Shown in pieces: positions 1-8,547 of a DNA stretch of 64,000 nucleotides (positions within the stretch are counted from its first letter, which is position 1; each line of letters begins with the position of its first letter). Made by a program: the position numbers and the translations under genes. Source of the stretch: Paenibacillus artemisiicola (GTDB lineage: Bacteria > Bacillota > Bacilli > Paenibacillales > Paenibacillaceae); NCBI RefSeq assembly GCF_017652985.1, contig NZ_JAGGDJ010000018.1, positions 35,145-99,144 on the forward strand, written 5' to 3'. Below the pieces are notes generated by a model. That model had not been told where the DNA came from, did not search any database, and saw only the letters and a list, made by a program, of their open reading frames with translations.

Positions 1-1548
1 GAGGACGACTATTACGCCAAGCCGCAGACCAAGTATTATTTCGATTTCATCGCGCGCCTGATCGCCCCGCACGGGCAAATTCCGGATTTCGGCGACGCGC
101 ATTTCAACGCGTTCTGGTACTTGTGGACGGCCTGCCTGGAAAAGGGCGCCGCGCGGTACCGCTGCGGGCGCATGAAGTACGCGGCGAACCTCATCTACGG
201 CTACGCCATGTCGCTGCAGCAGGGGCCGCCGTCGATTTACCTCGCGGCCTACTTCGCCAACGCCTACGACTGGAGCGACGACGCGGTGGAGCCGCGGCGC
301 CCGGACGGCGGAAGCGAGCTGCTGCTCGACGACCTCGTCGGCAAAAAAATCGCGTTCCGCAGCGGCTGGGACGACGACGCCTCGTACCTGCTGCTCAACT
401 ACCGCGACGAAGGCGACTACGCGGCGGTGCCCCGCGAGTACTTGCGGCGCACGATCTTCGCGCCGGCGGAGAAGGCTCATCACGGCCACGCCGACGAGAA
501 CGCGGTCTGCTACCTCGCGCAGGGGGGCTGCGTGCTGCTGCACGACGGCGGGTACCGCGACGCGGCGCCGAACGGCAAGTACCGGGCGGACATCTACCAC
601 AATCGCCTCGTATTCCGCCACGGCGTTCCGGACGGCGGCGAACGGCTGTACGATTTCCTGCACGACGACGGCTCGTACAAGCGGGCGACGACGGAGAAGC
701 TGCATTTTCAGACGTTCGCCGAGCTGGATTACAGCCGGACGCGGACGGTCGACCCGCTGCGCGCGGTCGTCTGGGACCGGTGCGTGACGTATCTGAAGCG
801 GGAAGGCGTCTACGTGATCGTCGATTGGACCCGGTCGCAGGCAGCCGGACCGCTCACGATCGCGAACCTGTGGCATCCGTCGGCGGTGCTGGCGGCGGGG
901 GAGCGGCACGTCGTCGGCCAGGTGCGGCGGATTCACCAGATGCCGGACGATCCGCGGCCGGTCGAGAACGGCCGGGAGCTGGCGCTCCTGGTCGAATTTC
1001 CGGCAAGCGGCACGGGCGCGGGACGGCGCGTCGGGCGGGAAACGATCCGGCGCTGCTACGCCGACAGCGAGCTGGTATACGAGGCCGATGCCCGCGAGAC
1101 GGCGCCGGGGGAGATGAACGTCTTCGTCACCGTGCTAACGCCGGTGCCGGCGGCCGGCGGCGGGTCGCTGCCGCTCGGCCGGGTGTCGGTCGCGGAGCTG
1201 CCCGCGGACAACGGCCGCCTCGGGCTGCGATTCGCGTCCGAAGCGCGGACGATCGAGCTCGGCTATAAGCTCGATCTGGACGCCGGGCTGCTGCGGACCG
1301 AGGCGATTCCGAAGTACGGCTGGCCCGAGAGCCGGCTCGGGTACGGCGCGCTCGCAACGGACGCGGACTTCGCGTTCGTCTGCCGGGGCGGCGGGGAAGC
1401 CGGCCGCTACGGCTTCGTGAACGGCGTCGGCCTCGAGCTGGACGGCGCCGGGCTGTTCCGGACGCCGCCGATGTCGGCGTACCAGTTCGCGTCGTCCGCG
1501 TTCGAGACGAAGGATCATAAGTGGCGGGCGTGGGACGGAGAGTTCTGA
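1..1548 (+). CDS. Heparinase II/III-like polysaccharide lyase, C-terminal part (5' end outside window)
   Basis: The frame is open from base 1 and ends at TGA 1546-1548, so the start lies upstream; 515 residues are visible. Around nt 478-540 there is HHGHADENAV followed by a Gly-Gly stretch and LLHDGGY. This matches the His-Gly-His-Ala-Asp and (D/H)xG signature of the heparinase II/III beta-sandwich lyases, enzymes that cleave uronic-acid polysaccharides by beta-elimination. The part before it is rich in Trp and Tyr and fits the end of the alpha/alpha toroid. The C-terminal 300 residues look like the beta-rich domain. No membrane segment is seen in the visible part. Substrate (heparin-like, alginate, ulvan or other) cannot be told from sequence. 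Family is fairly sure, specificity unknown. Confidence 0.75.
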   Translation, partial: EDDYYAKPQTKYYFDFIARLIAPHGQIPDFGDAHFNAFWYLWTACLEKGAARYRCGRMKYAANLIYGYAMSLQQGPPSIYLAAYFANAYDWSDDAVEPRRPDGGSELLLDDLVGKKIAFRSGWDDDASYLLLNYRDEGDYAAVPREYLRRTIFAPAEKAHHGHADENAVCYLAQGGCVLLHDGGYRDAAPNGKYRADIYHNRLVFRHGVPDGGERLYDFLHDDGSYKRATTEKLHFQTFAELDYSRTRTVDPLRAVVWDRCVTYLKREGVYVIVDWTRSQAAGPLTIANLWHPSAVLAAGERHVVGQVRRIHQMPDDPRPVENGRELALLVEFPASGTGAGRRVGRETIRRCYADSELVYEADARETAPGEMNVFVTVLTPVPAAGGGSLPLGRVSVAELPADNGRLGLRFASEARTIELGYKLDLDAGLLRTEAIPKYGWPESRLGYGALATDADFAFVCRGGGEAGRYGFVNGVGLELDGAGLFRTPPMSAYQFASSAFETKDHKWRAWDGEF

Positions 1549-1604
1549 GCAGCCGGCCGGGCGCGGCTTTATCGCTCGGCTTGCGCGGGCCGGGCGCCGG
1601 GAAT

Positions 1605-1654
1605 GCGAAGCGCAAGCCTAACGCGCCTGCCGCGCGAAGCGCAAGCCTAACGCG
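1605..1654. repeat. Two direct copies of a 21-bp sequence
   Basis: GCGAAGCGCAAGCCTAACGC plus one more G occurs at 1605-1625 and again at 1634-1654, exactly 29 bp apart, in the gap between the lyase and the ferritin-like gene. Function is unknown; it may be a local duplication. Confidence 0.7.
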
Positions 1655-1708
1655 ACGGCCGCGACTCGCCCGGAAGCCCGCGCTTCCGCCGAAGAAGGAG
1701 GAATTCGC

Positions 1709-3025
1709 ATGCTGCGACCTTTCATGGAAATCGAAAACTGGGATTCCGTCGGCATGCCGGTCGAGGAATCGGCTAAGCGGCTGCAGCGCTTCGCCTACCT
1801 GGACCGGCAGCTGATGCGCCTCGAAGCGGGCCATATGGCGGCCCGGCCCGAGTATGAGATCAAAGGCGCGCTGGCGTGGCAGGACGCCGAGCATCACGAC
1901 CAGCTCCGCGGCCGCGCCCGCCAGCTGCGGATGAGTCCGGCCGCGTTCGACAAGTGCCCGGACGAGGCGCTCGCGGCGCTGGCGGAGCAGGCGCTGCGCT
2001 CCCCGTCGACGCTCTGCCTGCTCGTCGCGCTGTTCGAGGCGATCAAGCCGGCGCAGCTGGCGGCGATCGATGCGTACGCGGCGCGGGCGCAGCCGCTCGT
2101 CGACGAGCCGACGCTCCGGCTGCTGCGCCATCAGCGCCTCGACCGCGAAGCGCAGCTCGCGTGGGGCCGCGAGGCGATCGCGCACGCCGCGGCGCAGGCG
2201 GACACGGCCGGCCGCGAGCTGGCGGACCGGTGGCTGCGCTGGCTGCGCGCGCTGCTGGACGCGGCTGGCGGGCCGGACGGCACCGGGGCGCGCGTCCCCG
2301 CCGATCCGGCGCTGGCGGTGCCAGCGGCGCCGTTCGCGCTGCCGGCGAAGAGCACGCGCGACGCGCGCTTCGCGACCTCGGTCGTCAAGATGCGCGGCAT
2401 GGCGTTCGCGGACGACGCGCAGGGCCGGATGCTGCAGATGATGCTGCACCGGTATTTCGAGATGTCGCCGGCCGAGGCGGTCGCCCACGTGCATTTCTCC
2501 GCCGAAGACCGGCCGTGGAGCTTCTACCTCGATACGGCGCGCCATATGTGGGACGAGGTGCGGCACTGCTGGTTCGGCGAGGCGGCGCTGCGCGCGAGGG
2601 GATACGACGTGTACGCGTTCGAGAACTGGACCGGCTGGTACGACATGACGGCCCAGCTGTTCGAAGGCGACGAAGCCTATACGCATCTGACGATCGCGAT
2701 CGAGAAGGCGGGCATGAAGTACCCGCCGGGCAAGCGGGAGGAGTGGGAGTTCTGCCGCGACGCCGCGAAGGACCCGCTCATGACGACGTTCCAGGATTTC
2801 GATTGGGCGGACGAGGTCGTGCATGCCGGCTTCGGGCAGAAATGGATCGTCGACGCCGTGCACGACGGCGATGCCCGCAAGGCGCAGGCGGCCGCCGACG
2901 AGACCGTCGCCAAGCGAGCGGCGTATATGGCGCGGTTCCGGGACGGCGGCGATGGCGACGGCGGAGGCGGCACCGGAAGCCCGGGCGGCGACGGCGGCGC
3001 GGCCGGCGGACTCGGCGGATATTAA
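1709..3025 (+). CDS. Conserved unknown protein, probably ferritin-like four-helix fold
   Basis: 438 residues with ATG at 1709, preceded by an AAGGAGGAATTCGC ribosome binding site. I do not recognise a named family. The protein is almost wholly helical. It has acidic/His pairs of the kind that bind two metals in ferritin-like proteins: RLEAGHMA near residue 38, WQDAEHHDQL near residue 60, and ARHMWDEVRHCWFGE near residues 275-290. The last, ExxHxxxxGE, resembles a diiron half-site. A soluble cytoplasmic diiron protein or a metal-free relative is therefore plausible, but this is inference. The last 30 residues are a low-complexity Gly/Asp tail that may be flexible. It lies 160 bp after the lyase gene on the same strand and has its own terminator downstream. 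Real gene with good confidence, function low confidence. Confidence 0.7.
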   Translation: MLRPFMEIENWDSVGMPVEESAKRLQRFAYLDRQLMRLEAGHMAARPEYEIKGALAWQDAEHHDQLRGRARQLRMSPAAFDKCPDEALAALAEQALRSPSTLCLLVALFEAIKPAQLAAIDAYAARAQPLVDEPTLRLLRHQRLDREAQLAWGREAIAHAAAQADTAGRELADRWLRWLRALLDAAGGPDGTGARVPADPALAVPAAPFALPAKSTRDARFATSVVKMRGMAFADDAQGRMLQMMLHRYFEMSPAEAVAHVHFSAEDRPWSFYLDTARHMWDEVRHCWFGEAALRARGYDVYAFENWTGWYDMTAQLFEGDEAYTHLTIAIEKAGMKYPPGKREEWEFCRDAAKDPLMTTFQDFDWADEVVHAGFGQKWIVDAVHDGDARKAQAAADETVAKRAAYMARFRDGGDGDGGGGTGSPGGDGGAAGGLGGY

Positions 3026-3183
3026 GGTGCTCTGCGTCCGGCGCAAGCAGCTGCCGTTCGGAGGCCAGGCTTCCTTCCAGGTGAAGTCCGCCGTACGGCC
3101 GCCAGGCGCCGGCTCAGCCAGCGTCCGCCGTTTGCCGACGGCGAACCGGATAACTGCGTCAAACGAATACGCAGGTTAAGCAA

Positions 3184-3226
3184 GCGGCTTCCCCCTGTTC
3201 CCGAGGAGCGGGCGGAGGCCGTTTTT
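3184..3226 (+). terminator. Intrinsic terminator of the ferritin-like gene
   Basis: Stem 3184-3192 pairs with 3214-3222 (nine pairs, two of them G-U) and is followed by TTTTT. Confidence 0.6.
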
Positions 3227-3348
3227 GCCGCTATTTTTCGAAACATTTCGCTTAACTGGAAGTATTATCCTTTACGGATATCGGGATCGTAAAGAAGGCG
3301 CGACCGGACGGGGAGCGTCATCCATAATGTATGATAGGCAGGCGCGCC

Positions 3349-3400
3349 AAAAAAACGGGCGGCTTTCCGGCTCCGGGGGAGCAAACGGAAAGCCGCCCGT
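3349..3400 (-). terminator. Intrinsic terminator of the MBL-fold hydrolase gene
   Basis: A perfect 15-bp stem, 3355-3369 with 3386-3400, has a six-A run at its left edge, which reads as a U tract on the minus strand, just after the hydrolase stop codon. Confidence 0.85.
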
Positions 3401-3436
3401 TCGGGCTTGGCTTGGCGAAGCGCGATCAGACCGCAA

Positions 3437-4120
3437 TCAGCCGACCGCGATCGGACCGGCTTCGACGATCGCCCGCAGGCGATCCTGCAGGTTGTCGATG
3501 CATTCGCCGCCGTGGAAGGCGATGACTTTCGCGAGGTCGAGGCTTTGGAACTTGGCGATCGATTGCAGCGCCGTCTCCTGGTCCGGCGTGTACGCCGGGT
3601 TGTACGCCTGCAGCACGCCATCCTGCGCCGTCAGGGCGTCGCCCGCGATGAGCGTTTTGGACGGGATGTGGTAGTAGGAGGTATGGTCCGGCGTGTGGCC
3701 GGGCGAGAACACGACTTGAAGGCCGCCGGCGAACGGCAGGATGTCGCCGTCCTTCACGACGACGTCGACGTTGACCGGCGGGGCGAGCCGCTTGCTCTTG
3801 ACGAGCGGCACTTCGCCGGCGAGGTACGGCACGGCGACTTGATGCGCGATCACTTGAACCCGGTCGCCGAAATATTGCGCGAGTTCGGGCAGCGTGCCGA
3901 TGTGGTCCATGTCCTGATGGGTGATGACGATTTTGGTCAGCTTCTCGAACGGAACGGACGCCTCTTGGAACGCGGCGCGAATCAGCTCGAGCGAGCCCGG
4001 AATGCCGGTATCGAACAGAATGACGTCCTTCTCGTCCCAAACGACGGTCGGAATGAAGGGATTGCCGCGGTTTGCCGCGCCTAACGGAATGGTCGTGATG
4101 CCTACGCCCGATTGAGCCAT
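3437..4120 (-). CDS. Metallo-beta-lactamase-fold hydrolase
   Basis: The chosen ATG at 4120 lies seven bases after AAGGCGGTG; an in-frame GTG at 4129 is possible but sits on the binding site. The 227-residue product has the MBL-fold signature: DTGIPGS at the end of the first beta-alpha pair, then THQDMDHIG, where the canonical HxHxDH is HQDMDH and the first metal His is replaced by Thr-His-Gln. Later come SPGHTPDHTSYY with the distal His, GDAL with the bridging Asp, and FHGGE near the C-terminus. Family members hydrolyse thioesters, lactones or phosphoesters with two bound metals; substrate here is unknown. No signal peptide, so cytoplasmic. It is a single-gene unit with its own terminator. 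Confidence 0.85.
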   Translation of the reverse strand: MAQSGVGITTIPLGAANRGNPFIPTVVWDEKDVILFDTGIPGSLELIRAAFQEASVPFEKLTKIVITHQDMDHIGTLPELAQYFGDRVQVIAHQVAVPYLAGEVPLVKSKRLAPPVNVDVVVKDGDILPFAGGLQVVFSPGHTPDHTSYYHIPSKTLIAGDALTAQDGVLQAYNPAYTPDQETALQSIAKFQSLDLAKVIAFHGGECIDNLQDRLRAIVEAGPIAVG

Positions 4121-4190
4121 GTCGAACACCGCCTTAGAAAAGTAATTAACTATCCTTGCTTCTCGTCTATTATTTCATTGCGCCTAGCCA

Positions 4191-4239
4191 AAAAGCAATC
4201 CCTCTCCGGCCCTGTCCGGGGTCGAGAGAGGGATTGCTT
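4191..4239 (-). terminator. Intrinsic terminator of the MFS efflux gene
   Basis: A perfect 14-bp stem, 4193-4206 with 4226-4239, is followed on the minus strand by a short U tract. Confidence 0.85.
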
Positions 4240-4298
4240 GCCGCCGATCGGCGCTGCTCGGCTGATCGGGGCGGTTGCGCGCGCGATCCGGCCGGCGC

Positions 4299-5501
4299 TT
4301 ACGCGCCGATCTTGTCCGCGGCGGCCTCTTGCCGCGCGGCGCGCGCGGCCGTTCCGACGCGGAGGTAGCCGAAGGCCGCCGCCGACAAGAGGACGGCGAG
4401 CGCGACGCCGCCCGCCCCGATCCAGGTGACGGCGGTCAGCGAGGCGCCTTCGACGACGATGCCGCCGATGCCCGCGCCGGCCGCCATCGCCAGCTGCACG
4501 GCGGAGCTGTTCAGGCTGAGCATGATGCTGGTCGCCTCGGGCGCGAGCGAGATCAGGTGGTACTGCTGCGTCGGGCCGGACGACCAAGCGGAGAACGACC
4601 AGAGCATGAGCAGCGGGAACATGAGCGCGGCCGACTGGGCGGCGAACGAAATGACGATCAGCCAGGCGGCGTGGAGCGCCATGCCGATGAGCAGCGTGCG
4701 GCGGTAGCCCCAGCGGTCCGTGCCGAAGCCGCCCAGCTTCGAGCCGATCAGGCTCGCGATGCCGAACGCGAACAAGGCGATGCTGACGGCTTTTTCGCTC
4801 ATGCCCGTAATTTCAAGCAGGAACGGGGAAATATACGTGTAGGTGATGGAATAGCCGCCGATCCAGAAGAACGTGATGCCGAGGCCGACGAGAATCTTCG
4901 GGTTCTTGAGCAGCCGCAGCTGGTCGCGAAGCGGTACCGGCAGCTCGCCGTCCGTCTTCGGAATCGTGAACGCGATGAGCAAGAGCGCGAGCAAGCCGAG
5001 CAGCCCGATGCCGCCGAATACCGCCTGCCAATCGTAGACGGAGGCGGCGAGGCGGCCGAGCGGCACGCCGACGATCAGCGCCGTGCTGAAGCCCATGACG
5101 AGCGTGGCGATGGCGCTGCCCCGCTTCTCCTCGGGCGCGAGCTTCGCGGCGACGGTCAGCGCCGTCACGACGAACACGCCGCTGCTGAGCGCGACGACGA
5201 CGCGGGACGCGATCAGGGCGCCGAAGCCCGGAAGCACGAACGCCGCGGCGTTCCCGACGACGAACACGGCAAGCGCGTACAGCATCAGCCGCTTGCGGTC
5301 GGCCTTGGCGGCGGCCGCCATCAGGAAGGGCGTGCCGAACCCGTAAGCCAGCGAAAACACGGTAATCAATTGGCCGGCCGCGGCGACCGACACGCCGACG
5401 TCGTCGGCGACTTTATCGAGAATGCCGGCGATGATGAATTCGGACGTGCCGACCAAAAAGCTGACGATCGCCAGCATATAGATTTTCCAAGCGTAAGACA
5501 A
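4299..5501 (-). CDS. MFS efflux transporter, AraJ/PbuE (DHA1) type
   Basis: About 400 residues with twelve predicted membrane segments, the usual size of a 12-TM DHA1 drug:proton antiporter. The N-terminal GTSEFIIAGIL in TM1 and the AKADRKR loop between TM2 and TM3 are typical of the AraJ/YdhP/PbuE branch, which exports sugars, purine bases or drugs. The likely start is TTG 5499-5501: AGGAG stands nine bases upstream, whereas the upstream in-frame TTG (5508-5510) touches the AGGAG. The gene stands alone, convergent to nothing, with its own terminator. Substrate cannot be told. Confidence 0.85.
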   Translation of the reverse strand: MSYAWKIYMLAIVSFLVGTSEFIIAGILDKVADDVGVSVAAAGQLITVFSLAYGFGTPFLMAAAAKADRKRLMLYALAVFVVGNAAAFVLPGFGALIASRVVVALSSGVFVVTALTVAAKLAPEEKRGSAIATLVMGFSTALIVGVPLGRLAASVYDWQAVFGGIGLLGLLALLLIAFTIPKTDGELPVPLRDQLRLLKNPKILVGLGITFFWIGGYSITYTYISPFLLEITGMSEKAVSIALFAFGIASLIGSKLGGFGTDRWGYRRTLLIGMALHAAWLIVISFAAQSAALMFPLLMLWSFSAWSSGPTQQYHLISLAPEATSIMLSLNSSAVQLAMAAGAGIGGIVVEGASLTAVTWIGAGGVALAVLLSAAAFGYLRVGTAARAARQEAAADKIGA

Positions 5502-5693
5502 ACGATCCAACTCCTATCCGGTTTGGTTTTTGGTATGGTTCCGTTCTTGGCCGTTGACGGCGCAATCTCTATCTCTTGATTTCTGGACTTCTTTATTTCC
5601 GTGCGACGCGGTTCATAAGGGCACAGCCCACCCATTTTGGTTTCTCTCCGGCTGGCCATTCAGGTGCGGTGCAGCAGGATTCTTTCCTTGCGA

Positions 5694-5873
5694 GCGGACA
5701 CGGATGCCGTGATTGGGGCAATCCGACGCGGTTTTCGGATTTGGCGGCCACAGGAGACGCTAAATGCCGGAATCGGCGTCTTATTTAGGCCGGATGAGGC
5801 AAATAGCGGAACCTGTGGCCGCACAGCAGGCAAAAGAGCGGATATGGCATAAATAACGGGCTCCTGTGTCCGC
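5694..5873. repeat. Dispersed repeat family A, copy 1 (arms F-F-R-R)
   Basis: The consensus arm is GCGGACACAGGAGCCGCTA(TTT). Here it occurs forward at 5694-5714 and 5754-5775, then as its reverse complement at 5801-5822 and 5851-5873. The arms are spaced about 50-60 bp apart. Copies 2 and 3 lie at 23321-23498 and 63813-63880. The order lets the inner and outer arms pair as nested stems. Confidence 0.8.
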
Positions 5874-6150
5874 GAATGGCTATGCTTAGTAGGGCTGCAA
5901 GACGAACTGCAAACGGCGCCCTTGCTATTCGTTTGGATCCCGTTACGGCGTCGATCCCGCTCGCGGCTCGGCCGGCTGTCGATGTACGATACCGTGCGCG
6001 GCCGCTGGCGCCTTCTCACCGAAGCGCAGGCGTTCGCTCGAGTCAGGAGTAATGCCGCGCATGGCCGCTTGCCGTATTCGCGCTTCGGGCGTCCCGCGAG
6101 TCGAATCCTGTTTCGCCGAAGCCTCGTTTCCGCGCAGCCAATATTTTTAT

Positions 6151-6170
6151 ATTTCTAAATTAATCGAAAT
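6151..6170. promoter_or_regulatory. Operator-like dyad ATTTC-N10-GAAAT (second copy)
   Basis: ATTTC at 6151-6155 and GAAAT at 6166-6170, extending to 8-bp perfect arms (6148-6155 and 6166-6173). Same arms and spacer length as the dyad upstream of the ArsR gene at 6488-6507, but this one lies 3' of that gene with no obvious promoter target. Confidence 0.4.
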
Positions 6171-6186
6171 ATACCCCGCAAAAAAG

Positions 6187-6468
6187 CTAACCCAGCAAAT
6201 AAGGGGCGTATTTCCGGGCGACTTCGCGGTTGACGCTGTAATAAATGTACGTCCCGTCCTTGCGCATGGTGAGCAGGCCGCATTCCATCAGCTGCTTCAG
6301 GTGATGCGACAGGGTGGAACCGGCGACGCATTCGAGCTTGCCGCCGATGTCGGAGCAGCACAAGTTTTGTTCCTCCGTCAGGAGCATCGCGATTTTGATC
6401 CGGGTCGGCTCTCCGAGTGCTTTGTACACTTTCACCGCTTGTTTGACATCCTCGTTATCCTCGACCAT
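6187..6468 (-). CDS. ArsR/SmtB-family winged-helix repressor
   Basis: The 93-residue form from ATG 6468 (MVEDNEDVKQ) fits the family length; a longer frame to 6555 adds an unlikely leader running through the promoter. The recognition region reads CVAGSTLSHHLKQLMECGLL, followed by a wing with DGTYIYYSVN, the usual ArsR layout. The sequence LCCSDIGGKL before the recognition helix has two Cys at the place where the arsenic-binding ELCVCDL motif lies in ArsR, but the pattern is not the classical one, so metal sensing is uncertain. The protein should act as a dimeric DNA-binding repressor released by its ligand. No transporter or reductase target is adjacent. A dyad at 6488-6507 just upstream suggests autoregulation. 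Confidence 0.85.
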   Translation of the reverse strand: MVEDNEDVKQAVKVYKALGEPTRIKIAMLLTEEQNLCCSDIGGKLECVAGSTLSHHLKQLMECGLLTMRKDGTYIYYSVNREVARKYAPYLLG

Positions 6469-6487
6469 CTGCTGCCACCGCCTTATT

Positions 6488-6507
6488 ATTTCGACATGTA
6501 TTGAAAT
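6488..6507. promoter_or_regulatory. Probable ArsR operator ATTTC-N10-GAAAT upstream of the arsR-like gene
   Basis: ATTTC (6488-6492) and GAAAT (6503-6507) with ten bases between, about 20 bp upstream of the start codon. The same arms and spacing recur at 6151-6170. Confidence 0.5.
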
Positions 6508-6699
6508 AGTACCATGCACCGGAAACGATGTAAATAGCGAGTTTCGCGGAAGCATGCGCGAGCGAGAAGTTGATGGTTGCCGTCAGCAGAGAGGAAGAGC
6601 GGTAATCGCGGCCTGATCCGCGTTTGAGGGGCTAGCACGGGTCGGCGGTGCCGATCGCCAGAAAATTTCCAGATGCTGGCGCCCCGCTCCGGCGCGAAA

Positions 6700-6728
6700 T
6701 TGACATTGCCGTACGATTGCGCTATACA
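6700..6728 (+). promoter_or_regulatory. Sigma-A promoter of the marR gene
   Basis: Perfect -35 TTGACA at 6700-6705, 17-bp spacer, -10 TATACA at 6723-6728. The operator at 6732-6743 begins three bases after the -10 box, at the expected transcription start. Confidence 0.85.
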
Positions 6729-6731
6729 TAG

Positions 6732-6743
6732 TTGTATGTACAA
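6732..6743. promoter_or_regulatory. MarR operator TTGTATGTACAA
   Basis: A dyad TTGTA-TG-TACAA placed over the transcription start of marR. Its exact reverse complement, TTGTACATACAA, lies at the same place in the promoter of the MFS gene (8548-8559). Confidence 0.75.
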
Positions 6744-6763
6744 TAAACAAAGGAGGCCACGGG

Positions 6764-7222
6764 ATGGATAACCGCAATGAACGACCGGCAGCCGATCCGG
6801 CCGATGACGCGTTCCTCCGTACATGCCTGTTCTTCAACGCGAACCGGCTGAGCCGCGCCGTGACGAAGATCGCCGAGGAGCAATTCGCCAAGACGGGATT
6901 GTCGCCGATGTACGGCTACCTCGTCCGAATCGTGAATATCATGCCGGGCATCACGCAAAAGCTGCTGGCCGAGAAGCTGTACATCACGCCTTCGACGCTG
7001 ACGCGGTTTATCGATAAATTGGAAACGAAGCAGCTCGTGGAGCGCAAGGTGAGCGGCAAGACCGTCCTGGTCTATCCGACGGAGAAGGGGCTCGCGCTGG
7101 AACCGGAGATTCGCGCCGCGTCGCGCGAATTCAAAACCAAGTACGAGGAAGTGCTGGGCTCGGAAATGGCGGCGCTGCTGTCCGAGGAGATGGAGAAGAC
7201 GAGCGGACTGCTGGAGAAGTAA
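6764..7222 (+). CDS. MarR-family transcriptional regulator
   Basis: 152 residues, ATG 6764 after a strong AAAGGAGG site. The winged helix shows GITQKLLAEKLYITPSTLTR with the recognition helix, then a wing ending LVYPTEKG, followed by the C-terminal dimerisation helix. MarR proteins bind palindromes as dimers and let go on binding a small molecule. A strong sigma-A promoter with an operator on its start site precedes the gene, and the same operator sits in the promoter of the MFS transporter 1.8 kb away, so the regulator most likely represses itself and that transporter. A terminator follows at 7285. Ligand unknown. Confidence 0.9.
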   Translation: MDNRNERPAADPADDAFLRTCLFFNANRLSRAVTKIAEEQFAKTGLSPMYGYLVRIVNIMPGITQKLLAEKLYITPSTLTRFIDKLETKQLVERKVSGKTVLVYPTEKGLALEPEIRAASREFKTKYEEVLGSEMAALLSEEMEKTSGLLEK

Positions 7223-7284
7223 CGCCCGGGCGGCCGCTCGTGTCGAATGCCGGTCCGCCGGCGCATCTTGGGTCATTGTTCAGC

Positions 7285-7314
7285 AAGCGTCGGCCTCCGG
7301 GCCGGCGCTTTTTT
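7285..7314 (+). terminator. Intrinsic terminator of marR
   Basis: Eleven-pair stem 7285-7295 with 7300-7310, loop TCCG, then a run of T. Confidence 0.85.
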
Positions 7315-7332
7315 GCGCGCGTCCGGGGCTGC

Positions 7333-8361
7333 CTAGCCCGCCGAGACCGCGCGCCGCAGCTCCGCGGCGAGCAGCGGCGCGACGAATTTGCGGAACACGT
7401 TGCCGGGCGGCCGATCGGTTCGCCATTTGTCCGCGGTGAGCACGACGACGATGTCCAGGCTCGGCACGACGTAGACGAACTGGCCGCCGTAGCCTTGGGC
7501 GAAGAAATACGCCAGCGCGGGCGCTTGTCGCCCCTCCGCGCCGGACCCGCCGTCCGCCGCTTGCGAGTCCGTCTCGCCGGGCTCGGCCGCCGCATCCTCG
7601 GCCGCGTCGTACGAGTCGCTCCACCAATGCCAGCCGTACCAGCCCCGCCGCGGCTCCTCCGATTCGATGAACGGCCGCACGGAGCGGACGGCCAGCGCGC
7701 GCGGCACGATCGGCTCGCCGGACCATTCGCCTTCCCGCAGATACAGCTCGCCGAACTTCAGCATGTCGAGCGGGCGCAGCTTCATGCCGAAGCCGCCGGT
7801 ATGGACGCCCTGCGGGTCCGTCTCCCATTCGTACGCCTCGATGCCGAGCGGGCCGAACAGCCGCTCCTCGGCGAACCGGGCGACCGGCATGCCCGCGGCC
7901 CGCGCGAGCGCCGCCGCGAGCAGCTGCGAATTGCCGGAATTGTACTCCATGCGCGTGCCGGGATCGTCCGCGAGCGGCAGCTCGAGCACGAAGTCGAGCC
8001 AGTCCGGCGTCTTGGTCATGCGCGGAAACGAATTGAGCCCGCCGAATTCGGTCCATTCGAAGCCGGCGGTCATCGTAAGCAGATGCTCGAGCGTTATCGA
8101 CCGTTTGCGGGGATCGGAATCGGCGGCGAGCCGCGGGAAGAACGCCGAGGCCGGCGTCGCGGCGTCCGGCAGCTGGCCGCGGCCCATCGCGATGCAGACC
8201 AGCGCGGAGAGGACGCTCTTGGTGCAGGAATTGATCCGGGCGGGCTCGGCCGCCGTGCCGGGCTCCCGGTAATGGTCGTAGACGAGCCGGCCGTGTCGGC
8301 TGATCAGGCAGCTTCGCAAGTTGAGCGGCGCGATCGACGCCGTCAGCGGTGATAAGTCCAT
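7333..8361 (-). CDS. Serine hydrolase of the class C beta-lactamase / esterase family
   Basis: About 342 residues. AAGG sits nine bases before ATG 8361; the ATG at 8370 directly abuts it and is less likely. The family motifs are present: SCTKS gives the SxxK nucleophile (Ser45 and Lys48 from the chosen start), YNSGN gives the YxN triad, and GYGGQF with the following strands takes the place of the KTG/HxG motif. No signal peptide is seen, so unlike true beta-lactamases it should be cytoplasmic, more like the esterase/peptidase relatives. An acidic insertion rich in Ala, Glu and Asp (about residues 255-275) is poorly conserved in such enzymes. It lies between marR and the MFS gene on the opposite strand and has no operator of its own that I can see. 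Confidence 0.85.
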   Translation of the reverse strand: MDLSPLTASIAPLNLRSCLISRHGRLVYDHYREPGTAAEPARINSCTKSVLSALVCIAMGRGQLPDAATPASAFFPRLAADSDPRKRSITLEHLLTMTAGFEWTEFGGLNSFPRMTKTPDWLDFVLELPLADDPGTRMEYNSGNSQLLAAALARAAGMPVARFAEERLFGPLGIEAYEWETDPQGVHTGGFGMKLRPLDMLKFGELYLREGEWSGEPIVPRALAVRSVRPFIESEEPRRGWYGWHWWSDSYDAAEDAAAEPGETDSQAADGGSGAEGRQAPALAYFFAQGYGGQFVYVVPSLDIVVVLTADKWRTDRPPGNVFRKFVAPLLAAELRRAVSAG

Positions 8362-8516
8362 GGTATCCATCCTTGTCTATAGCCGTGATGAGCGATTCAT
8401 CCGTACCGCCTTAGTTTACCATTTGCGGGAGCGGAATCGAAATCGGTCCGGCGGGCGGTCTCGGTCCGAGCGGGATCGCGTTCAAGGAACGGAAGGGATG
8501 CGATTCAAAAAACGGA

Positions 8517-8545
8517 TTGACAATCGCGTCTTCGGCACATATATT
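8517..8545 (+). promoter_or_regulatory. Sigma-A promoter of the OFA-like MFS gene
   Basis: TTGACA at 8517-8522, 17-bp spacer, TATATT at 8540-8545. The spacing and quality match the marR promoter. Confidence 0.85.
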
Positions 8546-8547
8546 TG

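Larger units (their letters stand above)
3026..3436. other. Convergent intergenic region with two terminators
   Basis: No gene is supported here. The stretch holds a rightward terminator (3184-3226) for the ferritin-like gene and a leftward terminator (3349-3400) for the hydrolase on the other strand. Between them nothing further is recognised. Confidence 0.6.
5502..6186. other. Gene-free gap with a dispersed repeat and an operator-like site
   Basis: Nothing codes convincingly in these 685 bases. They hold one full copy of the four-armed dispersed repeat (5694-5873) and an ATTTC-N10-GAAAT dyad at 6151-6170 close to the end of the arsR gene. Between them is G+C-rich sequence without recognisable content. 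Confidence 0.6.
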
